A DNA stretch of 64,000 bases from Afipia carboxidovorans OM5 (lineage in GTDB: Bacteria > Pseudomonadota > Alphaproteobacteria > Rhizobiales > Xanthobacteraceae). The stretch is from NCBI RefSeq assembly GCF_000218565.1, contig NC_015684.1:1054001-1118000 (forward strand). The letters run 5' to 3'. The position numbers and the translations under genes were made by a program. Of this stretch, positions 33,538-41,945 are shown piece after piece. Position 1 is the stretch's first letter; every line of letters starts with the position of its first letter. The notes below the pieces were generated by a model, which worked only from the letters and a program-made list of their open reading frames with translations, was not told the DNA's origin and did no database searches.

Positions 33538-34713
33538 ATGGACGCGAATTCCGCACCGAAGCCCAAGAAATCCGTCGCCCTGTCGGGCGTGATGGCCGGC
33601 AACACCGCGCTCTGCACCGTCGGCCGCAGCGGCAACGACCTGCATTATCGCGGCTACGACATTCTCGACGTCGCGGAGACCTGCGAGTTCGAGGAAATCG
33701 CCTATCTTCTCGTTCACGGCGTGCTTCCGACCGTTGCCGAGCTCGACGCCTACAAGGCGAAGCTGAAGGCGATGCGCGGGCTGCCGGCTGCCGTGCGTCA
33801 GGCGCTGGAGCAACTTCCCGCCGCCGCGCATCCGATGGACGTGATGCGCACCGGCGTCTCCGTGCTCGGTTGCGTGCTGCCGGAAGCCCACGACCATAAC
33901 CAGCCGGGTGCGAAGGATATCGCCGACCGCCTGATGGCTTCGCTCGGCTCGATGCTGCTTTATTGGTATCACTTCTCGCACAACGGCCGTCGCATCGAGG
34001 TCGAGACCGATGACGACTCCATTGGCGCGCACTTCCTGCATCTCCTGCATGGCGAGAAGCCGTCTAGCTCGCACGAGCGCGCGATGCACACCTCGCTCAT
34101 TCTCTATGCCGAGCATGAGTTCAACGCTTCGACCTTCACCGCGCGCACCATCGCGGGTACAGGCTCGGATATGTATTCGGCGATCACCGGCGCGATCGGC
34201 GCGCTGCGCGGGCCGAAGCATGGCGGCGCCAACGAGGTCGCCTTCGAGATCCAGCAGCGTTATGCCGATGCTGATGCGGCGGAAGCCGATATCCGCCGCC
34301 GCGTCGAGGCCAAGGAAGTGGTGATCGGTTTCGGTCACCCGGTCTACACCGTCGCCGATCCGCGCAACGAGGTCATCAAGGACGTGGCGCGGCGGCTGTC
34401 GGCCGAGCGCGGCGACATGCGCATGTTCGAGATCGCCGACCGTATCGAGGCGGTGATGGCCGAGACCAAGAAGATGTTCGCGAACCTCGACTGGTTCAGC
34501 GCAGCCTCCTACTACGCGATGGGTGTGCCGACGGCGATGTTCACGCCGTTGTTCGTGATTGCGCGCACCTCGGGCTGGTCGGCGCACATTATCGAGCAGC
34601 GTATCGACAACAAGATCATCCGGCCGTCGGCAAATTATGTCGGCCCGGAGAACCTGAAGTTCGTTCCGATCAAGAAGCGTGGAAAGAAAGCGACCTCGTC
34701 GAAGGCCGGGTAA
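33538..34713 (+). CDS. prpC: 2-methylcitrate synthase
   Basis: A 391-residue citrate-synthase-family enzyme condensing propionyl-CoA with oxaloacetate. The citrate synthase hallmarks are present: the AEHEFNASTF and GPKHGGANEVA segments and the FGHPVYTVADPR loop with the active His, plus conserved D near the C-terminus in the NLDWFSAASYYAMG region. The length and the segment ALSGVMAGNTALCTVG at the start are typical of PrpC rather than GltA. ATG at 33538 with a strong AAGGAAGG site. Flanked by prpD and prpB. Confidence 0.94.
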   Translation: MDANSAPKPKKSVALSGVMAGNTALCTVGRSGNDLHYRGYDILDVAETCEFEEIAYLLVHGVLPTVAELDAYKAKLKAMRGLPAAVRQALEQLPAAAHPMDVMRTGVSVLGCVLPEAHDHNQPGAKDIADRLMASLGSMLLYWYHFSHNGRRIEVETDDDSIGAHFLHLLHGEKPSSSHERAMHTSLILYAEHEFNASTFTARTIAGTGSDMYSAITGAIGALRGPKHGGANEVAFEIQQRYADADAAEADIRRRVEAKEVVIGFGHPVYTVADPRNEVIKDVARRLSAERGDMRMFEIADRIEAVMAETKKMFANLDWFSAASYYAMGVPTAMFTPLFVIARTSGWSAHIIEQRIDNKIIRPSANYVGPENLKFVPIKKRGKKATSSKAG

Positions 34714-34722
34714 GGAGAGAGC

Positions 34723-35634
34723 ATGACCTATCTTGTCGGCGCCGATCTGGCTGACCGCTCCGCGGGCGAGCGTTTCCGCACGCTGGTCGATCGTTCGCAC
34801 ATTCTCGGCATTCCGGGTGCCCATAACGGGCAGGCCGGAATTCAGGCGAAGGATGCGGGCTTCGAGGCGCTCTATCTGTCCGGTGCGGCGATGACGGCCT
34901 CGATGGGGCTGCCCGATCTCGGCATGATCACCGTCGATGAAGTGGCGTTCTTCGTGCGCCAGGTCGCGCGTGCTTCCGGCCTGCCGGTGCTGGTCGATGG
35001 CGACACCGGCTACGGCGAGGCGCTCAACGTCATGCACATGGTGCGGACGTTCGAGGATGCCGGGGCAGGAGCGGTCCACATCGAGGACCAGTTGCTGCCG
35101 AAGAAGTGCGGCCATTTGAACGACAAGAAGCTGGCCGATCCGCGCGACATGGCGGCGAAGGTTGCCGCGGCTGCCAAGGCGCGGCGGCACCTCTATCTGA
35201 TCGCCCGCACCGACGCGGCGGCAAGCGAAGGCATCGACGGCGCGGTCGCGCGCGCCAAGCTCTACATCGAGGCCGGCGCCGATGCGATCTTTCCCGAGGC
35301 GCTGACCTCGCGGGAGATGTTCACGGAATTCGCCAAGCGCATGCCGGGTGTGCCGCTGCTCGCCAACATGACCGAGTTCGGGCGGACGCCGTTCTTCACC
35401 GCCGCCGAGTTCGAGGCGATGGGCTACAAGATGGTGATCTGGCCGGTGTCCTCGCTGCGCGTGGCGAACAAGGCGCAGGAAAAGCTCTACGCCGCGCTGA
35501 AGCGCGACGGCACCACCAAGGCGATGGTGGACGAGATGCAGACCCGCGCCGAGCTTTACGCGACGATCCGCCTCCACGACTACGAGGCGCTCGACGCCTC
35601 GATCGTCGAAACCATCGTGCCGAAGGTGGGGTAA
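34723..35634 (+). CDS. prpB: Methylisocitrate lyase
   Basis: A 303-residue isocitrate-lyase-superfamily enzyme splitting 2-methylisocitrate into pyruvate and succinate. The catalytic KKCGH motif (about residues 127-131), the metal-site DGDTGYG segment and the EALTSREMF region match PrpB. It begins 9 nt after prpC, with GGAGAGAG upstream, so prpC-prpB are cotranscribed. Confidence 0.94.
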   Translation: MTYLVGADLADRSAGERFRTLVDRSHILGIPGAHNGQAGIQAKDAGFEALYLSGAAMTASMGLPDLGMITVDEVAFFVRQVARASGLPVLVDGDTGYGEALNVMHMVRTFEDAGAGAVHIEDQLLPKKCGHLNDKKLADPRDMAAKVAAAAKARRHLYLIARTDAAASEGIDGAVARAKLYIEAGADAIFPEALTSREMFTEFAKRMPGVPLLANMTEFGRTPFFTAAEFEAMGYKMVIWPVSSLRVANKAQEKLYAALKRDGTTKAMVDEMQTRAELYATIRLHDYEALDASIVETIVPKVG

Positions 35635-35710
35635 CTCCCCAATCCTTATGCCCCCGGACGCAGCGCGGCATCGCCCGATGCCGCACTGCCGAGCCGGGGC
35701 CGTTTACGGA

Positions 35711-35775
35711 TGCGATGGATTGCCGGGGCATAAGGGCGTTTACGCCCGTCTTCGACGGGCTATGCCCGGCATGAC
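35711..35775. repeat. Dispersed palindromic repeat, family B copy 3 with 36-bp insert
   Basis: Outer arms GCCGGGGC..GCCCGGC and GATGG..CATGAC follow family B, but the loop is replaced by a 36-bp palindrome (35729-35764), CATAAGGGCGTTTACGCCCG to CGACGGGCTATG. It sits in a 335-bp gap (35635-35969) after prpB that otherwise shows nothing I can annotate. Confidence 0.8.
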
Positions 35776-35969
35776 GCCTTGGGTGTCGACCAAAGTTTGA
35801 AATATTCCACGAGGGCGGCGAGGTAAGGCGGTTACCGCCTTCCGCTGTGACGACTGCGTTTTTTTCGCGCGCGATTAACCCATGATAATAACCTGGGCTA
35901 TCAAGGCTACAGCCTGACGATTTACATCGAAGCGGCGGCTGGCTATCGTTCGTCATTCTTGGGGCGACG

Positions 35970-36209
35970 ATGGAAAACCGGACATTCTGGCTAGGGTTGA
36001 TGGGCGGCGCGGTCGGCGGCGTGTTGATCGTCGCGGCCGGCTATTTTCTCATCAAGGCGTACCTGCCTTCGCGTGAGGGCGACCCGCTTTACAGAATGAA
36101 GCAGAGCTTCCTGCCCTCCGCCACTATGCTGTGGCGTGCGGAAGTCGAGTCGCAAATCTTCTTCCTCTATCATGAGCGCAAGGACGCGCCCGCGCTGCTG
36201 ACGAGCTGA
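35970..36209 (+). CDS. Small single-pass membrane protein
   Basis: A 79-residue protein: one hydrophobic helix (about residues 6-30, LGLMGGAVGGVLIVAAGYFLI) and a charged 48-residue tail. I recognise no family. GGGGCG lies a few bases before the ATG. Probably an inner-membrane protein with cytoplasmic or periplasmic tail. It is transcribed alone and followed by a convergent gene. Confidence 0.5.
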   Translation: MENRTFWLGLMGGAVGGVLIVAAGYFLIKAYLPSREGDPLYRMKQSFLPSATMLWRAEVESQIFFLYHERKDAPALLTS

Positions 36210-36366
36210 GTGCTCATGCCGCGGTTTGCGTGGCGGCGTACCTCACATCGTCGTCCAAACTCTCATGGACGATCGCATCGCGCGGGCGACAGCCGCCTCT
36301 TGGCGCCTTGCCACAATTTCGCCGCGCTAACTTCGCCGCCATGATTTCGTCACGCTAACTCGCGCC

Positions 36367-36867
36367 TCAGCTCGTGAGGATTTTCGAGGCGCATAGCAGC
36401 ACGATCAGCGTGAGAAAAAGCAGGTCGATGTAGGACTTGAGCTCGCCCTCATGGCGCAGCCGCGAAACCTCGCGGGCCGACTGCCGGCGCACCGACCCTT
36501 CCGCGCTTCCGGTCCTGGCTTCGTTCTCGAGCCGCTCGATTTTCTGGAAGAAAATGAACTGCCGGATCGTCGAGACGATCCGCATCGACGAATAGACCAG
36601 AACGAGGAAGGCGATGATCGATCGCTCGCTGTACTTGCTGAGAAAATTCAGGGTCAAATAAACCAGCGCCAGGAACGCGAAGTTCGAAGCGAACCGGTAG
36701 AGGTAGCCAAGAATGACCAAAACGAAATTCCTCGAAAGCGCGCCCCCATCTGCACCCTCGGTGTTGAGGATGCTGCGCAACAGAGTGTCAGTGGCCTTCT
36801 CCGGACAGCATGCTGCGGAAGGCCGAACTCGAAGCGAGTCTCCTTGACCAGCTTGCCCTACGGGCAC
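36367..36867 (-). CDS. Hypothetical membrane protein with central coiled coil
   Basis: Up to 166 residues. Two hydrophobic helices lie near the middle (ending around residue 105), then a charged, probably coiled-coil stretch (KIERLENEARTGSAEG...SRLRHEGELK) and a C-terminal helix YIDLLFLTLIVLLCASKIL. I recognise no family. The first about 45 residues look non-conserved, and the frame opens with a GTG at 36867; a later TTG (about 36717) may be the true start. The start is therefore uncertain. Confidence 0.45.
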   Translation of the reverse strand: MPVGQAGQGDSLRVRPSAACCPEKATDTLLRSILNTEGADGGALSRNFVLVILGYLYRFASNFAFLALVYLTLNFLSKYSERSIIAFLVLVYSSMRIVSTIRQFIFFQKIERLENEARTGSAEGSVRRQSAREVSRLRHEGELKSYIDLLFLTLIVLLCASKILTS

Positions 36868-37127
36868 TTACGAGAATCGAAGGTCCTTGAGTACCGCGAA
36901 TCCTGCCGGTTTTCCGGTCGCCCCGCAAGGAGATTGCATTGCGGCGCAAGGGATTTATCGCCGCAACGGCGGCGCGACGTAAGCGGCTACGGTCACGGCG
37001 CATGGTTGCGCATGGCGCCTTTGACATTTCGAGAGTGGGTTGGCGGGCCGGATCGGTTTATATGCGCTTGCATCCTTTCTGTGCTACGGCACGTCATTCT
37101 TGATCTTAAGGCAAAGGGTTCTTCGCG

Positions 37128-38561
37128 ATGGCCTCCTATTCCGACACCCAGCTTTTCATCGACGGCCGCTGGCGCGACGGCAGCAAGCCGCGCCTGCCGG
37201 TGGTCAATCCGGCAACGGAGGAGATGATCGGTACGCTCGCCCATGCCGGGCAGGCCGATCTCGATGAGGCGCTCGCGGCCGCGCAGCGTGGCTTCGAGGT
37301 ATGGCGGCGAACCGGTGCGCTGGAGCGCTCCAAGCTGATCCGCCGCGCGGCGGAGATATTGCGCGGGCGGATTGATACCATCGCCACGTTGATGACGCTG
37401 GAGCAGGGCAAGCCGCTCGTCGAATCCCGCGCGGAGGCGACCGGTGCCGCGGACACCATCGAGTGGTTCGCGGAAGAAACGCGCCGCACCTACGGTCGCA
37501 TCGTCCCGGCACGGGCCATGAACGTCACGCAGATGGTGGTGAAGGAGCCGGTCGGCGTCGCCGCCGCTTTCACGCCGTGGAATTTCCCGCTCAATCAGGC
37601 GGTGCGCAAAGTCTCCGCCGCGCTTGCTGCGGGCTGCTCGATCATTTTGAAGGGACCGGAAGAAACGCCCGCGAGTTGTGCCGCGTTGATCGACGTGTTC
37701 GCGGAAGCCGGCATCCCGGATGGCGTGGTGAATATCGTGTTCGGCGTGCCCGCGGAAATTTCCTCGTATCTGATCCCGCATCCGATCATCAAAAAGATTT
37801 CGTTTACCGGTTCGACTGTCGTCGGCAAGCAGCTTGCGGCGATGGCGGGCAGCCATATGAAGCGCGTCACCATGGAGCTCGGCGGTCATGCGCCCGCGCT
37901 GGTGTTCGACGATGCGGACGTGGCGCACGCCGTGAAGATTCTTGCGGCGAACAAGTTTCGCAACGCCGGGCAGGTCTGCGTCGCGCCGACGCGCTTTCTG
38001 GTGCAGGACAAGGTCTACGAGGATTTCCTCACGGGCTTCGTGGAGACTGCGGAAAACGTCAAGGTCGGTGACGGCATGGAGAAGGGTACCCGGATGGGGC
38101 CGCTTGCCAACAGCCGACGCCTCGAAGCGATGGAAGCGCTCGTTGCGGATGCGACCTCGCGCGGTGCGAAGGTCGCCACCGGTGGCGAGCGGATCGGCAA
38201 CCGCGGTTATTTCTTCAAACCGACGGTGCTGACGGAGGTGCCGCTGTCGGCGCGGGTCATGAACGAAGAGCCGTTCGGCCCTGTCGCGCTCATCAGCCGC
38301 TTCTCTGATTACGACAAGGCGATTGCCGAAGCCAACCGCCTGCCGTACGGGCTTGCCGCCTATGCCTACACGACATCGGCGAAGACGATGGCCAATCTCG
38401 GTCGTGATATCGAAAGCGGCATGGTCAGTATCAACCACCATGGCATTGCGCTGCCGGAATTGCCGTTCGGCGGCATCAAGGATTCCGGTTACGGCTCCGA
38501 GGGTGGTATCGAAGCCGTCGAAGCCTACCTCAACACTAAGCTGGTGACGCAGGCGATATAA
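37128..38561 (+). CDS. NAD(P)-dependent succinate-semialdehyde-type dehydrogenase
   Basis: A 477-residue aldehyde dehydrogenase superfamily member. Visible are the NWP-region FTPWNFPL, the coenzyme segment SFTGSTVVGK, the active-site Glu in MELGGHAPALVF and the catalytic Cys in FRNAGQVCVAPTR, plus the late EEPFGPV. By resemblance it is closest to GabD/succinate-semialdehyde dehydrogenases, converting the semialdehyde of the GABA route to succinate. Related subfamilies use other aldehydes, so I leave the symbol blank. Transcribed alone and ended by a clear terminator. Confidence 0.85.
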   Translation: MASYSDTQLFIDGRWRDGSKPRLPVVNPATEEMIGTLAHAGQADLDEALAAAQRGFEVWRRTGALERSKLIRRAAEILRGRIDTIATLMTLEQGKPLVESRAEATGAADTIEWFAEETRRTYGRIVPARAMNVTQMVVKEPVGVAAAFTPWNFPLNQAVRKVSAALAAGCSIILKGPEETPASCAALIDVFAEAGIPDGVVNIVFGVPAEISSYLIPHPIIKKISFTGSTVVGKQLAAMAGSHMKRVTMELGGHAPALVFDDADVAHAVKILAANKFRNAGQVCVAPTRFLVQDKVYEDFLTGFVETAENVKVGDGMEKGTRMGPLANSRRLEAMEALVADATSRGAKVATGGERIGNRGYFFKPTVLTEVPLSARVMNEEPFGPVALISRFSDYDKAIAEANRLPYGLAAYAYTTSAKTMANLGRDIESGMVSINHHGIALPELPFGGIKDSGYGSEGGIEAVEAYLNTKLVTQAI

Positions 38562-38598
38562 TATCCGCTCGTCAGGAATAATCCGATAGAGAAACAAC

Positions 38599-38630
38599 AA
38601 GCCGGCTGCGTGCGTGCAGCCGGCTTTTTG
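38599..38630 (+). terminator. Rho-independent terminator after the aldehyde dehydrogenase
   Basis: AAGCCGGCTGC and GCAGCCGGCTT arms (11 bp) around GTGCGT, followed by TTTT. It lies between two convergent genes and may serve both. Confidence 0.85.
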
Positions 38631-38647
38631 GTGCGATAAAAAAATAG

Positions 38648-38959
38648 CTATTTCTTTTCCAGCATCAGGCGGCCCTTGTCGCGGATCAGCGTTTGTGCTC
38701 CGTCGGCAAGCTTGGCGAGAAGCCAGGGCAGCACCACCTCGAGCCGTACATGATCTTCGGCGACGTCGATGGTGCCGCTGACGGCCTGCTTCAGTGCGGT
38801 GACGCGAAACGCGAGCTGGTTCTCGTCCCAGGTCTCTTCATTCACAGTTAGGTACTGGCTGTACTGCGTGCGAGCTCCTGAAAGACCGTTTTTCAGGCGG
38901 CGAATGGCTTCCTCGCGGCCGAGACTATGCGGAATGGAAACGACAAGCGGCTTCGACAC
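38648..38959 (-). CDS. Polyhydroxyalkanoic acid system family protein
   Basis: A 103-residue protein matching the PHA_gran_rgn family (PHA system protein), found beside PHA or carbon-storage genes and thought to associate with PHA granules or their regulation. Features: SIPHSLGREEAIRRLKNGL at the N-terminus and LPWLLAKLADGAQTLIRDKG near the end. Start is a GTG at 38959 with AGGAGA about 8 nt upstream; an earlier in-frame start would add an unrelated leader. Convergent with the aldehyde dehydrogenase. It is followed upstream by TGCA-rich repeats. Confidence 0.78.
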   Translation of the reverse strand: MSKPLVVSIPHSLGREEAIRRLKNGLSGARTQYSQYLTVNEETWDENQLAFRVTALKQAVSGTIDVAEDHVRLEVVLPWLLAKLADGAQTLIRDKGRLMLEKK

Positions 38960-38988
38960 GGGCAATCTCCTATGAGCGAAACAGATAT

Positions 38989-39009
38989 TTGCAATTTGCA
39001 AAACTGCAA
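38989..39009 (-). promoter_or_regulatory. TGCA-rich repeats upstream of the PHA protein
   Basis: TTGCAA, TTTGCAAA and CTGCAA occur in tandem 30-50 nt upstream of the PHA-system gene. TGCA/CTGC-rich boxes are known targets of the PhaR repressor that senses PHA. The assignment to PhaR is inference. Confidence 0.35.
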
Positions 39010-39155
39010 CCCGGCGTTGGGTTTTCTGCACAACGCAGCGAAAGCTGTGAAGAGCAGGGCAGCCAACCTTTTGGCGAATTGAATTTCGTCAAGCTGTCTC
39101 AATAATCGCCGCCGCGGGGGGAGGGAACCGTACCTTTGAGTCGGCACGACGTCCG

Positions 39156-41945
39156 CTAGGCCGCCCGGCCAGGACCCCGGGCGGCCTTTTCATGTTGCCG
39201 CGCGGCCGTTGCTTCGAGGACGGCCACCGGGAGGTTTGCGAACAGCTCGCTCAGGCGCAGTTCGTTTTGGGCGCTTTGACTAACGTGTAGCCCGTCGATC
39301 TTGAGCTCGCCGTCGATAGTGCCATGAGGCCACATGCGCCCGCCATCCGTGAAAGGCGCGAACCAGCGCAACACGGCGACGATCACCGCCTGTTTGCGGT
39401 AGATGCGTGCAAAGGCGATGACGTGATCGCTGTGCGACCCCGTGACGTCGAGCGGGCGGCTCTCGCCACGCTGGAAGACGTCAGGATAGCGATTGCGCAA
39501 GGCGAGGAGATGCGCGGTCCACGCAAGCTTGATGTGCCCATCGGCAGCGTGCGTCATGAGGTTGCGCCATTGCGGCTGTGGCGGCAGGCTTGTGAGTACC
39601 TGCGCACGTGCTTTGAAATCAACCGGCCGCCGGTTGTCGGGATCGACCAGTGAGGTGTCCCAGAATTCCGTGCCTTGGTAGAAATCCGGCACGCCCGGCA
39701 TCATCGTCTTGAGCATCAGTTGCGATAGCGAATTGAGACGACCGATCAGCGAGGCGCGCTGCGCAAACGCGTCGATTGAGGACAGGAAATCGGCGGATTG
39801 AGCCGGGTCCAGAATCCGTTCGAGGAAAAGCTCTAGCCCGCGCTCATAAGCAGCGTTCGGATTGAGCCAGGTTGTTTCAAGCTTCGCTTCGCGTGCTGCC
39901 TTGATGGCGTAGGCCTTCATGCGCGCGAGAAATGTTGCGTCGATCGCCTCCGGCCATGCGCCGATCAGCGCCTGATAGAGCATGTACTCGAAGGCAGGCG
40001 AGGGGGCGCGCAGATTTCCTTCGGTGACGACGTGGGGTGCATTAAGCGCTTTCCACTTGCCGACAAGGCTCGCCCATTCCCCGGACAACTCTGCGAGCGC
40101 AAGCAGGCGCGTGCGTGCATCCTCGCCACGCTTGGTGTCGTGCGTGGAAGTCGCCGTCATGCCGTGAGGGAAAGTTTGGGTTCGCTTCTGAAGGGCGGCC
40201 TGAAACGCTGTGATGGAAAGGGACGTTGCAGCCGGATTGCCGCCGACCTCGTTCAGTGCCAGCAGGCGATGGTAACGATAGAAGGATGTGTCTTCCAGCG
40301 ACTTCGCCATCATCGGTCCGGTGAACTGCTGCACCTTGAAGGCAAAGCGGCGGAGGCGGCGGAGGCTGTGCGCCTTGCGGTTTGGCGCAGCGAGATCGAG
40401 CGTCAGCGTATCGCGCAGAAAATCGAAAATGCCTTCGTCGGCGCCGAACCAGTCGCGCCGCGCCTTGTCAATCGTTTCACCGATCAGCGTGCGATCCTCC
40501 GCTGAAGGTCCGCCTGTCGCGATGTAGGTGCGATAGACCGGAAAGTGCAGAACGAACAGCTCCAGCGCCTGCCGCAGGCTGTCGGCGGAAAAGTCGCGCG
40601 TCGTATAATGGCCACCCGCGATGCGCGCGAGCAACCGCGCCAGCACCGTGAACTCGCTTGCGAGCAATGTTTCCATCACGCGCCGCTTGGCGGCCCGAAG
40701 AACGGGATCGAGATCCGGCGCGATGTTGCTCGCTTGCCGCCATGTCTCGTCGAGCGTGTCGAGACCTTTGCCGTCGAGCAGCACGCGCGAGATCAGGTTG
40801 AGGTGCTCATAGCCGGTTGTGCCGTGAACCCCAGGAAAGTGCGGCAGGTCCTCGTGCTCGCCGAGTATCTTTTCGATCGCCAGATAGAACGCCTCACGCG
40901 GCCGGCCGCGCGTATCGCGGATCAGTCGCTGCAGCCTCTGGCAATATTGTGCCGGATCGCGCAGGCCGTCGATGTGATCGAGACGCAGACCCTGAAGTTT
41001 GTCTTCGGCAATCAGCTTTCGCACCAGGCCGTGAATGGCGTCGAACGTCGCGGCATTCTCCACGCGCAGACCGGCGAGGCTGTTGACGTCGAAGAAGCGG
41101 CGGTAGTTGATTTCGCTGGTCGCAAGCCGCCAATGGGCGAGCCGATAGTGCTGCCGCTCAAGAAGATAATGCAGTGCCTTGATCTGCGCTTCGCGCCCCG
41201 CGCCCGCGCGATAGGCCTCCAAGCCGCGCGTGATGACCGCATCAGCTCCCGCGATCGTGCGCAGCGCCGCCTTGAAGGACGGCGCTTCCATGCGGCTCGG
41301 GCGGTGAAGGCCGCTGTAGCGAGTAGCCAGATCGAGAATGGCTTGTCCTGTTTCGTTGTCCTCCGCACCGGCCTCGCTGACAGCCGTGCGCAGAATTTCG
41401 CTATAGCGTTCCGGTGCGATGGGAAGCCGGTGCTCGTAATACCATGCGGAGAAACTGCCTTCGCCGGCGTCGTACCGAAGCTCGATCTCACCATTCTCCA
41501 GCGCGTGGCCGTAGGAACTGCCAAGGATCGGCAGCAGCACGCCGCCTTTGGCGCGAAAGGGCAGCAGATCCCAGTCGATGTCGAAGAACTCCGCATAGGG
41601 CGAAGCCTCGCCCCATTCGAGAACGTCGAGCCACCAGCCATTGTCCGCGAAATGCACACCCATGTGGTTCGGCACGAAATCGAGAATGAGGCCGAGCCCG
41701 TTGTCTTTCAGAACGGCGCTGAAGCGCGTGAACGCAGCCTCGCCGCCGAGCTCGGGATTGATGGCGTTATGATCGACGATATCGTAGCCGTGCTGGCTAT
41801 GCGCGCGCGCCTTCAGAAAGGGTGAGGCGTAGACATGGCTGATGCCGAGCGCCTTCAGATAAGGCGCGACAGCGGCGGCATCGTCGAAGGTGAAGTTCTC
41901 GTTGAGCTGAAGACGATAGGTTGCAAGCGGGATCGCGGGTGGCAT
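39156..41945 (-). CDS. treY: Malto-oligosyltrehalose synthase
   Basis: A 929-residue GH13 enzyme converting the reducing end of malto-oligosaccharides to a trehalose-type linkage. Features: YRLQLNENFTF at the start, GISHVYASPFLKARAHSQHGYD, DFVPNHMGV and the long TreY-typical insertions, RLDHIDGLRDP (nucleophile region). The start codon shares its A with the stop of treZ (TGATG), so translation is coupled. It is the last gene of the operon. Its final codons and stop overlap a GC hairpin whose T run points the other way, so this is not a terminator for the operon. ATG at 41945 is clear. Confidence 0.93.
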   Translation of the reverse strand: MPPAIPLATYRLQLNENFTFDDAAAVAPYLKALGISHVYASPFLKARAHSQHGYDIVDHNAINPELGGEAAFTRFSAVLKDNGLGLILDFVPNHMGVHFADNGWWLDVLEWGEASPYAEFFDIDWDLLPFRAKGGVLLPILGSSYGHALENGEIELRYDAGEGSFSAWYYEHRLPIAPERYSEILRTAVSEAGAEDNETGQAILDLATRYSGLHRPSRMEAPSFKAALRTIAGADAVITRGLEAYRAGAGREAQIKALHYLLERQHYRLAHWRLATSEINYRRFFDVNSLAGLRVENAATFDAIHGLVRKLIAEDKLQGLRLDHIDGLRDPAQYCQRLQRLIRDTRGRPREAFYLAIEKILGEHEDLPHFPGVHGTTGYEHLNLISRVLLDGKGLDTLDETWRQASNIAPDLDPVLRAAKRRVMETLLASEFTVLARLLARIAGGHYTTRDFSADSLRQALELFVLHFPVYRTYIATGGPSAEDRTLIGETIDKARRDWFGADEGIFDFLRDTLTLDLAAPNRKAHSLRRLRRFAFKVQQFTGPMMAKSLEDTSFYRYHRLLALNEVGGNPAATSLSITAFQAALQKRTQTFPHGMTATSTHDTKRGEDARTRLLALAELSGEWASLVGKWKALNAPHVVTEGNLRAPSPAFEYMLYQALIGAWPEAIDATFLARMKAYAIKAAREAKLETTWLNPNAAYERGLELFLERILDPAQSADFLSSIDAFAQRASLIGRLNSLSQLMLKTMMPGVPDFYQGTEFWDTSLVDPDNRRPVDFKARAQVLTSLPPQPQWRNLMTHAADGHIKLAWTAHLLALRNRYPDVFQRGESRPLDVTGSHSDHVIAFARIYRKQAVIVAVLRWFAPFTDGGRMWPHGTIDGELKIDGLHVSQSAQNELRLSELFANLPVAVLEATAARQHEKAARGPGRAA

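Noticed and set aside
39158..39187. Strong hairpin with TTTT at the treY stop codon as an operon terminator
   Set aside because: The T run is on the plus strand; in the direction of treY transcription no T run follows, and the hairpin overlaps the treY coding end.
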